Below the pieces are notes generated by a model, which was given only the letters and a program-made list of their open reading frames with translations, was not told where the DNA came from and made no database searches. From positions 1 to 44,445 of the forward strand of contig JACZXQ010000026.1 of the NCBI GenBank assembly GCA_022571515.1: DNA of 44,445 nucleotides, written 5' to 3'. Positions 32,363 to 41,328 of the stretch are shown piece by piece. The stretch is from Gemmatimonadota bacterium. GTDB lineage: Bacteria > Gemmatimonadota > Gemmatimonadetes > Longimicrobiales > Gaopeijiaceae. The number at the start of each line of letters is the position of its first letter. Position 1 is the stretch's first letter. The translations under genes were made by a program, and so were the position numbers.

Positions 32363-34789
32363 ATGGAGTCACTGCTCACCGACATGCGCTACGGGCTGCG
32401 CATGCTGATCAAGACGCCGGGCCTCTCGGCCGTGGCAATCCTGACCATCGCCCTCGGAGTCGGGCTTACCACCCACACGTTCAGCATCGTTTACGGGTCG
32501 GTCATCCGCGGCCTCGACTTCGATCGTGGCACCACCCTCGTCAACCTCAGCGAGGACATTCCGTCGCGCGGAATCCGCGGCCAAGGCATACCCGTCCTCG
32601 ATCTCATCGACTTCCGAGAGCAGCAGACCGCGTTCCGGGGCCTGGGCGCGTTTACCATGGGAACGATCAACCTGGCGGATGAGGAGTCCCGGCCCGAGCG
32701 ATTCCAGGGCGCCTTCGTATCGGCGAGCCTGTTCGCCCAGGTCGACGGGGTGCCGATCCTGGGCCGGGTATTCAACCCGGAAGAGGACGCCGGCATCGGT
32801 GAGCCGGTCGTGATCCTCGGTTACAACGTGTGGCAGAATCGATATGCCGGCGACCCGAACATCGTCGGCAAGACCGTCCGCGCCAACGCGGAGGCCGCGA
32901 CCGTGGTCGGCGTCATGCCCCAGGGGTTTCACTTTCCGATTAACCAAGAAGTCTGGCTGCCGTTGAACATCGACCCCCTCCAGGCTGAGAGAGGCGCGAA
33001 CAGGGCCGGAGTGGTCGGGCGGTTGAGGGAGGGCGTTTCGATCGAGCAGGCGGATGTCCAGATGCGGCAGATCGCTGGCCGACTCGCCGAGGCCTACCCC
33101 GAGACCAACGAGGGTGTGGGGGTTTGGGTGCAGCCCTATGAGGACCTCATCATGCCGCCGGCCATCGTCAACGTGCTGTGGATCATGCTCGGCTCGGTCT
33201 TCGGGGTTCTTCTCATCGCGTGCTTCAACGTGGCCAACCTGCTTCTCGCGCGGGCCCTCGTCCGTTCGAAGGAAGTGGCCGTGCGCTCAGCGCTCGGAGC
33301 CGACAGGAGCCGGCTCATACGGCAGTTCTTGATGGAGGCCGGTGTGCTGGCGGTGGTAGGTGGGGCCCTGGGTGTCGTGTTCGCCTATTTCGGGATCGGG
33401 GCGTTCAACGCGTCCATCGCCGACATCGACAAGCCCTATTGGATCGACATCCGCCTTGATGGTCCTGCGGTGATCTTCACCCTCGGGATCACGGCCGTGG
33501 CCGCTCTGGTGGCCGGAGTTCTGCCGGCCGTGAGGGCTTCGGGCGGGCACGTGCACGACATTCTCAAGGACGAGAGCAGAGGCTCATCGAGCTTGCGCAT
33601 GGGGCGCTTCAGCACGGCGCTAGTGATTGGCGAGATCGCTTTGTCGTGCGCCCTTCTCGTGGCTGCCGGTATGATGGTCAAGAGCGTGATCAACGTGAAC
33701 ACGGTGGACATGGGCTTCGAGGGCGACAACGTGTTCACCGCGCGGCTCGGTTTGTTCGAGTCGGACTATCCCGACGACGAAGCGCGAGTGCGCTTCTTCG
33801 ACCGCCTGGTCGAGGAGTTGAACGCGGAGCCCGGTGTCGTGGCGGCGGGGCTCACCACCAACCTGCCGGCTCTCGGTGCGGCCCGGCCTCGGGTGGCCAT
33901 CGAGGGTGTGGCCTATCCCGACGTCACGGATCAGCCCTTGTCGAGCCGGATCAACATCACGCCGGGTTACCTCGATGCGCTGAGCGTTGCCGTCATCGAG
34001 GGTCGCGACTTCGGGCCGCAGGACCGCGCGGGCGCCATGCCCACCGTCATCGTCAACGAGAGCTTCGCCCGCAGGCACTTCGGGGTGGAGACGCCCATCG
34101 AGCGCCGCTTCCGGGCCGGCGAAGAGCAGCTCTGGATGACGATCGTCGGGCTGGTTCCCGACATCTTCCTCGGGAGTGGTGGAGGGCCCTTTGGCTCCGG
34201 GGTCTCGCCCGACCAGTTCTTCGTGCCTATCGCCCAACAGACGGACATCCGCTTCGTGAGCATCACCGTGAAGACCCGCGGGGAGCCGGGCCCCTTCGCG
34301 GCCGATGCCCGCGACATCCTCGCCCGCATCGACCCTGACTTGCCCTTCTACCGGGTCCGCACGATGGAGGAGTCAGTGGAGACGGCGACATTCATGTTCA
34401 CGATCTTCGGCCGGCTGTTCACGACCTTCGGCGTGGCGGCCCTCTTCCTGGCCGCGGTCGGCCTGTATGGGGTGATGGCGTTCTCCGTGAGCCGGCGCAC
34501 CCAGGAGCTGGGCGTCCGCATGGCCATGGGCGCGGAGGCTGAGGACGTCATGTGGCTCGTCCTCGCCAAGGGGATGAAGCAGTTGGGAATCGGGATCGTC
34601 CTGGGGCTCCTCATGGGCGCCGCCATGGTGAGGCCCCTCGCGACCGTGTTTTTCGACGTGAACCCGTCGGATCCAACGGTCTACGTGGCCATCGTCGCGA
34701 CGCTCGGGCTGGCCGGCCTGGTGGCCTGCCTCATTCCTGCGCGGAGGGCGACCCGGATCGAGTTGGTGGACGCGTTACGGCCGGATTGA
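32363..34789 (+). CDS. ADOP/MacB-type ABC transporter permease
   Basis: 808 residues in the duplicated-permease layout: N-terminal DMRYGLRMLIKTPG followed by a membrane helix, a MacB-like periplasmic domain (about 50-260), three helices (about 270-400) with the FtsX-type SKEVAVRSALGADR segment, then a second periplasmic domain (about 440-680) and three more helices with SRRTQELGVRMAMGA, ending IPARRATRIELVDALRP. The start at 32363 has GGAG seven bases before. No ATPase gene is adjacent, consistent with the orphan nature of the family. It is the intact counterpart of the relic at 35419-36180. Confidence 0.9.
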   Translation: MESLLTDMRYGLRMLIKTPGLSAVAILTIALGVGLTTHTFSIVYGSVIRGLDFDRGTTLVNLSEDIPSRGIRGQGIPVLDLIDFREQQTAFRGLGAFTMGTINLADEESRPERFQGAFVSASLFAQVDGVPILGRVFNPEEDAGIGEPVVILGYNVWQNRYAGDPNIVGKTVRANAEAATVVGVMPQGFHFPINQEVWLPLNIDPLQAERGANRAGVVGRLREGVSIEQADVQMRQIAGRLAEAYPETNEGVGVWVQPYEDLIMPPAIVNVLWIMLGSVFGVLLIACFNVANLLLARALVRSKEVAVRSALGADRSRLIRQFLMEAGVLAVVGGALGVVFAYFGIGAFNASIADIDKPYWIDIRLDGPAVIFTLGITAVAALVAGVLPAVRASGGHVHDILKDESRGSSSLRMGRFSTALVIGEIALSCALLVAAGMMVKSVINVNTVDMGFEGDNVFTARLGLFESDYPDDEARVRFFDRLVEELNAEPGVVAAGLTTNLPALGAARPRVAIEGVAYPDVTDQPLSSRINITPGYLDALSVAVIEGRDFGPQDRAGAMPTVIVNESFARRHFGVETPIERRFRAGEEQLWMTIVGLVPDIFLGSGGGPFGSGVSPDQFFVPIAQQTDIRFVSITVKTRGEPGPFAADARDILARIDPDLPFYRVRTMEESVETATFMFTIFGRLFTTFGVAALFLAAVGLYGVMAFSVSRRTQELGVRMAMGAEAEDVMWLVLAKGMKQLGIGIVLGLLMGAAMVRPLATVFFDVNPSDPTVYVAIVATLGLAGLVACLIPARRATRIELVDALRPD

Positions 34790-34809
34790 GGGGCGTCAAT
34801 CAGTCGGAT

Positions 34810-35402
34810 TCAGGACGCCGCGCGGCGCTGAGGCGGTCCAGGAGCGAGGTCGGGATGCTGGTAACGCCACATCTCCCGGTACCGCCCCCCACGGGCGAAC
34901 AACTCCCGATGCGTCCCCTCTTCGGCCACGCGGCCCTCCGCCAGCACCACGATCTTGTCCGCGCGCACCACCGTGCTCAGGCGGTGGGCGATCAGCACTG
35001 CGTCGATGGTCTGGCCGGTCCGCAGGATGAACAGGCTCTTCATCGTGTTCAGGTAGATCCGGAACGCGATGATGACGAGCGTCGTCAGGCTCATGAGGTT
35101 CAGGAGCCGACGGTTTCCGTCGATCAGCACATGATCCACGAGTTTTTGGACGTAGACCGCCATGGCGAGCCCGAGCAGGGTGTAGAGCGCGGCTCCGGCG
35201 AGTGCTTCGAGAAGGATGGCACGGTGTGGGCGGAGTAGCGCCCAGAACCTGGCCAACGTCGGGGTGCCGGCCCGGCTTGGGGATCTTGACCAAACTGTCC
35301 GCCGGCCCACGCACTTCCTTAGCGGTGAACCCCATGCGGGTTGCGGCGTCGACCACGCCGAGCACGCTTGTACCGTCGCGGTTGGTCGAGGCGAACTGTA
35401 GG
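34810..35402 (-). pseudogene. Collapsed C39-peptidase ABC exporter relic
   Basis: Three pieces of a peptidase-containing ABC transporter lie in the natural order with the intervening parts missing. A C39 peptidase piece spans about 35402-35285 ([30 protein letters not shown]). A transmembrane piece in another frame spans about 35259-35002 ([43 protein letters not shown]). The C-terminal end of the nucleotide-binding domain spans about 35001-34820 ([22 protein letters not shown]). Walker A, signature and Walker B are gone. The second junction (QTIDA to VLIAHR) is in frame, leaving a 166-codon ORF. An intact protein would be about 700 residues. Confidence 0.75.
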
Positions 35403-35418
35403 CCGGCTACTCGCCTCT

Positions 35419-36180
35419 TTATTCGCCCCGCAGGGCCTCTACAGGATCGACCTTCATCGCTCGCCGCGCAGGCATGTAGCTGGCCACGAGCCGCGTCAGC
35501 CCGAAGGCGACCAACAGCCCCAGGAGCACGCCGGCCACGGCCACGCTCAGGCCCTGCCTCAACACCAGCCGGACGATGTCCTTTTCGTGGGCTCCGAACG
35601 TCATACGCACGCCGATCTCCCGCGTACGCTGGCGCACGGAGTTCACCACGATGTGCATGTTGCTGTTGGCGTGCTCCTGATACATCTCCCTGAGGCGGCG
35701 CGCCAAGGCGTCCATCTCCTGCTGCGCCCTCTCCACCGTCACGCCCTCTTTCAGCCGGGCCACCACGGTGAGCCATGCGGCGTCACGGGCCACTTCGGTG
35801 AAGTTGCTGGGGACCACACGCCACACATCGATGTTGGTGGGCATCCCGGCGTCTTCCGGCAGGTAGACACGGAAGTTGGGAGGCAATACACCCACCACCA
35901 CTGACCCCTGCCCATCCATCTGGACGGTCCTGCCCACGACGGTGGGATCACTTCCGAAGCGCCGCTGCCAGAGGCCGTAGCCAAGGATGACCGAGCCCGG
36001 AGGAGCTTGGGCATTGGGGTCGGTGAACAGCTCGGGGTCGAAGGCTAGGGCGTCCTCCGGCGCGAAGTCGCGCCCCAGCATCGGGGTCACGCCGAGGGTC
36101 AGCAGAACTACCGCCGTGAAACCGGGTCGCTTCAGAAAAGAGCGGATGGCGTACCGGACATCCTCGAGCAACACCGTCAT
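35419..36180 (-). pseudogene. Collapsed ADOP permease relic with three in-frame deletions
   Basis: An uninterrupted ORF (from ATG 36180; 253 residues) that aligns by eye with the 808-residue permease at 32363-34789 but with three blocks missing. About 90 residues are lost after VVLLTL (junction near 36093, to GVTPMLGRDF). About 440 residues are lost after NSNMHIVV (near 35643, to RQRTREIGVRM). Some 25-30 residues are lost before YMPARRAMKVDP (near 35478). It keeps the first helix, part of periplasmic domain 1 and part of the last helices. Function as a permease is very unlikely. Confidence 0.75.
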
Positions 36181-36330
36181 CATCCCCCCTCCCGAAATGA
36201 GCATCCGGCGCGGTCGATCTGCCAGGCGCCGTTCACAGAGTACCGTGCAGTTACCCGTTGGTGCCCCGCACGGAAAACAAAGCCCGACTTCGGCAGCGTG
36301 TCGGGATCAGGCGTCTCGGCGGCGGGCGAC

Positions 36331-36969
36331 CTACTCGTCCAAACCCCTGTGTGCTGTCTCCTCCCCGTCGATCCAGTCCTCCTCCTCCCACGTCATTCCC
36401 CGGCGGCCGGGGACCTTTCTCGTCGGACCGGCGCGGTAGAACGGGCAGTTCTTTGGGCCGTAGCAGAAGGTCTCCTTCCGGTATCTCTTATTTGTCGGGT
36501 TCCAATGATCAACGATGATTTCTACGGCCATCTCGCAGCCCCACAGGCAGGTGGAACACTTCGAGCGGTAGGTGATCGTTGCGAGTCGCCGATGCCCCCG
36601 CTCCCGGTATTCTTCGAGCGCTGGGGGGATGCCGGCGTACGGTGGCGGTGTCCCGTCCGACCCCACTCCACGGCTGAGCATGCGAACCCGACTCACCCGG
36701 TACAGATCCGCCGTCTCCCTGCGCGGATCTCCCACCAGCACCCCCATGCCTGAAACGGTGCCTCCAGCCCGGAAGCGGTGCTTCTCGTGTGCGCCCTTCC
36801 CCACCGCCACGGCGAACTCCCGATTCTCCCCGGCAAGGCTGCCCCGTATGCGGAGCACGTACCCGAGGTAGCTGTGACTTCGCTCGTCGAAGCTCCGTAG
36901 CAGGCGGATGCGCGGCTGGACGGAGAGGATCTCCCCCTCCCAGCTGAGCTTCTCCTCCCCGCGGCTCAT
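36331..36969 (-). CDS. Unrecognised cysteine-motif protein of the defence island
   Basis: 212 residues, family not recognised. The N-terminal half is beta-rich with an OB-fold-like rhythm (GTVSGMGVLVGD, LYRVSRVRML). The C-terminal half has C138-x2-C141-x3-C145, then C169-x5-C175 (CSTCLWGC, FCYGPKNCPFY), suited to bind zinc or an Fe-S cluster, followed by an acidic Trp-rich tail (MTWEEEDWID). Its start overlaps the stop of the 106-residue gene (ATGA), so it is the last gene of the operon that begins with pglZ or further right. A nucleic-acid-binding role is a guess. Confidence 0.6.
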   Translation of the reverse strand: MSRGEEKLSWEGEILSVQPRIRLLRSFDERSHSYLGYVLRIRGSLAGENREFAVAVGKGAHEKHRFRAGGTVSGMGVLVGDPRRETADLYRVSRVRMLSRGVGSDGTPPPYAGIPPALEEYRERGHRRLATITYRSKCSTCLWGCEMAVEIIVDHWNPTNKRYRKETFCYGPKNCPFYRAGPTRKVPGRRGMTWEEEDWIDGEETAHRGLDE

Positions 36970-37286
36970 GGCTCCCCCTCGGTCGAGGACAGGTTACGGA
37001 CCAGCCTCGGGTGGTCCAGGGCGGCGGCATAACAGCGGCTCTTCGCGGCTTCGAGGATTCGCAACGCCATTGCCTTGTGGAGCTTCGCGCAAAGGAGGGG
37101 GTGAGATGCGACGAGCTTTTCCGCCGCAGGCTTGGTAGTGTAGTGGTCCAACGCCAAACGGTCATCGTCCGTAGCTTCGTCGAGCGCACCCGCAAGCCGG
37201 ACGGCCGCCGCGGAGCAAAGCGTACTCGGGCCAGCGGCCCGCTCAGCAAAGAGGTGGGCCTTCTCCTTCTTAAGCTCCTCGATCAC
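36966..37286 (-). CDS. Small unrecognised helical protein of the defence island
   Basis: About 106 residues. The best start is GTG 37286, with a perfect AGGAGG six bases upstream; TTG 37304 and ATG 37292 are also in frame. The sequence is predicted to be all-helical (IEELKKEKAHLFAERA, HKAMALRILEAAKSRC), with conserved-looking Cys and His residues but no motif I know. It overlaps the AlbA-domain gene upstream by 17 bases and the cysteine-motif gene downstream by 4, so the three are translationally coupled. Confidence 0.55.
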   Translation of the reverse strand: MIEELKKEKAHLFAERAAGPSTLCSAAAVRLAGALDEATDDDRLALDHYTTKPAAEKLVASHPLLCAKLHKAMALRILEAAKSRCYAAALDHPRLVRNLSSTEGEP

Positions 37287-38481
37287 CCTCATCCTCCTCG
37301 CCAAGGGGCACCGTCCACAGGGTGACGCGGACGAAGCGGGCCGCCCGATCCTCCTCGAGCCCTGGCTCAGTGCCGTCGTGCTCCAACATGGCCCGGCGAA
37401 TCACGGGCCAGCCTCGGCCACGCTGCTCCATCATGCCCATGGTGGCCATGTAGTTGGCGAACAGCTCGTTGCGTGAACGCGGATGTCCGCCGGCCTGCAC
37501 ACTCTCCGGGGTCAAGGTATTGGGGAGCGTCCCCGGGCTCGTGACGACGACCCGGTCGTCGAACACCTCGAGCAACACCTTGCTCCCGGTGATCGCATAG
37601 TCCCGGTGCACAACAGCGTTGACCAACGCTTCCCGAATGGCCTTCTCAGGAACGATGAGCGTGTCCTCACGATGGAGGCCCCGATACCTCTCCACCCGTC
37701 CGAGGCCCTTCAACCATCCGACCGCACGGCGCACCTGCTCATCGATTCTCCCCTTTCCTTCAGCCACCTGGACAACCTCATCCGCGCGGTCTATGCCTGC
37801 ATAGGCGACACATTCCACCCAGAAGTTACTCGTCTGCGGATAGGACTGAGGCTCCTTCCCGAATGCCAGCACTCCATAAAGCGTCGCTCGGAGTTCACCA
37901 CCGATCTCGGCCAGGACACCTCGATTTCGAAGATCACGCTCGAGATCGGGTTGTGGTTCGGTGGTGAGATCCAACCCCAGGCGCTCAAGAAACGTGCGAA
38001 AGGCGTGCACGTCGATGGACTCGACGCCGGCGGCTTCGATGGCTCGCTCTTCCGTGAGGATGTAGCCGAAGAGGTTGTAGAGATCCTGCAACTCGGCGGG
38101 CGACGGCTCCACGCTGGCGCGCCCCCTCCGAACGAATACGCGCCCATCGCGACGAAGAGGTTCGAAACCTCGCTGGCGGGGAATTTCAATCCAGTGTACC
38201 CATCCCTGCGGGTCCTCGTGTCGTCCGAGCTTCGCTTGGACGGGTGCGCTTAGTCCTGAATGCAGGAAGCTGGTGAGGCGCTCCGAGACCACCTCCGCAT
38301 CTTCCTTCACACCGACGATGGTTTGCGCATCGTCCACGCCAAGCACGACAACGCCACCGTCCGTATTCGCGAAGGCGGCGATGGAGCGCCCCACGGGCTT
38401 GAGATCTCCGAGACCGCGCTTGAACTCGGTGTAATCGTCCTCACCTTGGTTGATGCGTTCGAGAATGTCCAACCAGTTCAT
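37270..38481 (-). CDS. AlbA_2/Schlafen-domain ATP-binding protein (RecG-like C-terminal domain)
   Basis: 403 residues. The N-terminal AlbA_2 DNA-binding domain has EFKRGLGDLKPVGRSIAAFANTDGG and VVLGVDD, then the HATPase_c_4-like part with REALVNAVVHRDY, SPGTLPNTLTPE and HPRSRNELFANYMA. Such proteins are often labelled putative transcriptional regulator or RecG-like, but they lack helicase motifs. They are frequent in defence islands. It begins 15 bases after the TrlF gene and probably belongs to the same transcript. Confidence 0.82.
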   Translation of the reverse strand: MNWLDILERINQGEDDYTEFKRGLGDLKPVGRSIAAFANTDGGVVVLGVDDAQTIVGVKEDAEVVSERLTSFLHSGLSAPVQAKLGRHEDPQGWVHWIEIPRQRGFEPLRRDGRVFVRRGRASVEPSPAELQDLYNLFGYILTEERAIEAAGVESIDVHAFRTFLERLGLDLTTEPQPDLERDLRNRGVLAEIGGELRATLYGVLAFGKEPQSYPQTSNFWVECVAYAGIDRADEVVQVAEGKGRIDEQVRRAVGWLKGLGRVERYRGLHREDTLIVPEKAIREALVNAVVHRDYAITGSKVLLEVFDDRVVVTSPGTLPNTLTPESVQAGGHPRSRNELFANYMATMGMMEQRGRGWPVIRRAMLEHDGTEPGLEEDRAARFVRVTLWTVPLGEEDEGDRGA

Positions 38482-38496
38482 CCCAGCTCTCCCCTA

Positions 38497-41292
38497 TCAG
38501 AAACCGTACTTGGCTTTGCGGAGTTCGAACGCCTTCTCACCCCCATCGACGGTCTCAACGATCGCCGTCCGAACCGCTGGATCTTCAATGGCACCAGACA
38601 CGGCCACATTGCCATGGTCCGCGTCTGCCTCGAGCTGTACCACGAGGTCGGCGTCTCCGTTGACTACGATATTCGCATTGTGGGTCGCCACGATGACCTG
38701 GCGCCGGCCCTTGAGGCGGCGCAACGCCGGCAGCACCGTTTCCCAGAGGAAGCGGTTGTCAAGCTCATCCTCGGGCTGGTCGATGACCAAGGGCTTCTCA
38801 TCATGGGCTTCTAGGAGGAGCGTGAGAAGGAGGCTCACACGCCTTCCGCCCGACAGCCGACTAGCCTCGCGATACTCGGAATCCCCCACGCGGAGCTCGA
38901 GCACGTATCGATCCGGGCTTCGGAGCGCCTGCAACTCGTAGCGCTTCGCCTTGGTCAATACTTCCTGAAATCGCTCCTCGACGGTGGGTGATACTCCGAG
39001 GTCGCTGAGTTGGCCCGCCTGAAGCTTGTTGAACAGTTGGTCCGGCGAGGGACGTCGTGCGGGCTCGACATCGTTCCACCACCGCGTAATACCCTTTTGC
39101 TTGAGGTCTTGCAGGAAGCCCTCGAGTTCATCCGAGATCCCAACGTCGATGCGCCTCACCTTGATTCGCTCATCGAACTGCCCCTCGACCGCCGCCTTAA
39201 CCCGATCGAACGCCTCCCGCTGCTCCTCGACAAGCTGTTCCCGTTCGGCCCGATTCTTGTCGAAACTCTCCTGCGCTTTCCGGAGCTGGGATTCTACCCC
39301 CTCATGGGCGGCCTTGTAGCTGGTGGTCAGTCCGGCTCGACGACTCAGGGCCTGGAACTCCGCGAGCTTCTCCGCTCCGTGACCCAACTCGGCGAGCTTC
39401 TTTTCTACCGCCTTGCGATCGATCACAACGGCGCGGCTGACAACATCCAGGACGCGACTGAGTTCCACTGCCCATCGTGAAATGGCAGCCGCCGCCTTCT
39501 GGGTCGCTGCTACGGCCCCAGTGTGGAGAGCCCCCAGTTCCTCCTCCGGCAACGGTTCTTCCAAGCGTTGCAAACATGCCCGAATCCCGGCCTCCGTGTC
39601 TGCGTCGAGCGCCGTTTCCGCGAGGGCATCGGCCACAGCGTCGATCTGCTGCCGTATGTCGCCCGCATGCTTCGACACTCGGTCTATGTTTCCCTGGAGT
39701 CTCTCGCTCTCCTGCATCGTGGCCAGTCCGGCTTGCTTGAACGTCTCGAGGTCCGCCTTGGCCTTCCGAGCCGCAGCCAACTGTTGCTCGGCCTCGGCCC
39801 GTTGATCCACAAGATCCCCGAGGGTTCGCGCTTGTCTCGACAGTTCGCGGTCCAGATCATCGAGACGGGCGTTCCGCTTCTGTATGTCGTTTTTCTCCCC
39901 CGGTACGAGGAGGGCAAGGATGTCCTCCACCTGGCCTGGACCCTGAACCAGCCGCTGGAGCTCACTCTGACTGAAGAACACCGCCGGCCACCGTTCGTGC
40001 GGAGCACCAGTCCCACAACCGGGTGTGTCCAATGTGATCTCCGGCTGGCCGGCCAGAAAGCGGCCCCGACCCCTTGCTTCCACGTCTTCGAGAAGCCGTT
40101 CGTCCGACGGCATCTCCGCGTCGATGAAGACTCGCAATCCGTCGAGCAGCGTAGACTTCCCCGTCATACTGCCGCCGATGATGCACGTGAGGTCCGGGCT
40201 CAGATCCACGGTGACCTCACGTGCGCCGTCGTCGTCACGCCCACCAAAGAACGCTGCCTCCCCCCGTATGGTGACTCGGCGGAGCCAGGGTCTCTTGCCA
40301 GGGGGCGCATGAGGGGGGTCGGAAAGCGGACGCAGCGACCCGTTGCCATCCCGCTCGTGGGCGATCCGAAGTCGCGACTCTCTCGCGATGAAGGCCTGTC
40401 GCAAGGCTTCGATCCGGGGGGATGCCAGCTTGACCCAGGTGGTGCGATGGCCCAACTCATCCTCCTCAGGGTCATCCGCACCGGAGACCTTGTATGCGTC
40501 GCTACCGTGGAAGAAAGCCTGGCGATGCTCCTCCATGAACGGCAAGAGGAATAGTCCGGGTTTCTTGGACTCATCGAAGTCCTCAGGCAGCTTATCGTCT
40601 CCCAGCTCATAGCCCGCCAGACGGTGACACGGGAAGGTCTCGAGAACCTGTTTCTTGACCTCCCCTAGGACACCGTGATGATTCTGGAAATGGGGTGCCA
40701 GCGCGAGGTAGTCCCATGGCTGCTCGCCCGCACGACTCTCATCCCGGCGTGCGTCGATGGTCTCGAAGACGCCCTTTGCATCACGGGAAGTAAGCTGGAG
40801 ATCGCCGCGGTCCCATGGAACCCGGCCGTCCATTACGGCCTCAAACAGAGACAGGTACTGCTCCCGCCCGATCTCCGGATCGAAGAGGAACAGGAGATGC
40901 ACCCCGCTACCCCCATCGTTCACATTGGGCTCGAAGCCGGGAAAGACCGCGTAGATCTTCTCGCGGAACGGCACTCCATCGTCATCTTCATCGTCATTCC
41001 ACACTCCGACGATTTGCCAGACCGCGCTGGTCTCCGGGCCATCCCCGACCTTTGTGGCATGCGGGGTGAGGCCGAGCACCTGTACGCCCGCACGGACCGC
41101 GCCCTGAAGGAACGTCCGGGCATATTCCCGAAGCACCTTCGGGTCTGAAGCCTCACCTTGGATTCCCGCAGGCATCTTCGCCCGCCCGCCCGGAAGGTCG
41201 TCAATGGTGTGCACGTGGAGGTCCGCGTTGAACCAGCGGGAACCCGGCACCTCCTGATGCCACCCTGGTGCTGCTTTTCGGTCAAAGCTCAT
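38497..41292 (-). CDS. PHP-domain/SMC-like ATPase fusion (TrlF type)
   Basis: 931 residues. The N-terminal PHP phosphoesterase domain starts with ADLHVHT (H26, H28), with further His and Asp residues to about 240. Then an ABC/SMC-type ATPase has Walker A GGSMTGKST (about 371-379), a long coiled coil (about 460-740, rich in Glu, Arg, Gln), signature LSGGRR (about 810), Walker B LVIDQPEDELDN (about 834) and H-loop VATHNANI. This PHP-ATPase fusion corresponds to the TrlF family, which is linked to tRNA or nucleic-acid targeting in defence. It lies 36 bases after brxL on the same strand. Confidence 0.83.
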   Translation of the reverse strand: MSFDRKAAPGWHQEVPGSRWFNADLHVHTIDDLPGGRAKMPAGIQGEASDPKVLREYARTFLQGAVRAGVQVLGLTPHATKVGDGPETSAVWQIVGVWNDDEDDDGVPFREKIYAVFPGFEPNVNDGGSGVHLLFLFDPEIGREQYLSLFEAVMDGRVPWDRGDLQLTSRDAKGVFETIDARRDESRAGEQPWDYLALAPHFQNHHGVLGEVKKQVLETFPCHRLAGYELGDDKLPEDFDESKKPGLFLLPFMEEHRQAFFHGSDAYKVSGADDPEEDELGHRTTWVKLASPRIEALRQAFIARESRLRIAHERDGNGSLRPLSDPPHAPPGKRPWLRRVTIRGEAAFFGGRDDDGAREVTVDLSPDLTCIIGGSMTGKSTLLDGLRVFIDAEMPSDERLLEDVEARGRGRFLAGQPEITLDTPGCGTGAPHERWPAVFFSQSELQRLVQGPGQVEDILALLVPGEKNDIQKRNARLDDLDRELSRQARTLGDLVDQRAEAEQQLAAARKAKADLETFKQAGLATMQESERLQGNIDRVSKHAGDIRQQIDAVADALAETALDADTEAGIRACLQRLEEPLPEEELGALHTGAVAATQKAAAAISRWAVELSRVLDVVSRAVVIDRKAVEKKLAELGHGAEKLAEFQALSRRAGLTTSYKAAHEGVESQLRKAQESFDKNRAEREQLVEEQREAFDRVKAAVEGQFDERIKVRRIDVGISDELEGFLQDLKQKGITRWWNDVEPARRPSPDQLFNKLQAGQLSDLGVSPTVEERFQEVLTKAKRYELQALRSPDRYVLELRVGDSEYREASRLSGGRRVSLLLTLLLEAHDEKPLVIDQPEDELDNRFLWETVLPALRRLKGRRQVIVATHNANIVVNGDADLVVQLEADADHGNVAVSGAIEDPAVRTAIVETVDGGEKAFELRKAKYGF

Positions 41293-41328
41293 TCACGAAC
41301 TCCTCTACTCCTCCAGGACGTGTCCATC

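Noticed and set aside
38497-41292. Possible RecN/SbcC-type repair gene
   Set aside because: The ATPase halves alone would allow this, but the N-terminal PHP domain with ADLHVHT identifies the TrlF-type fusion instead.
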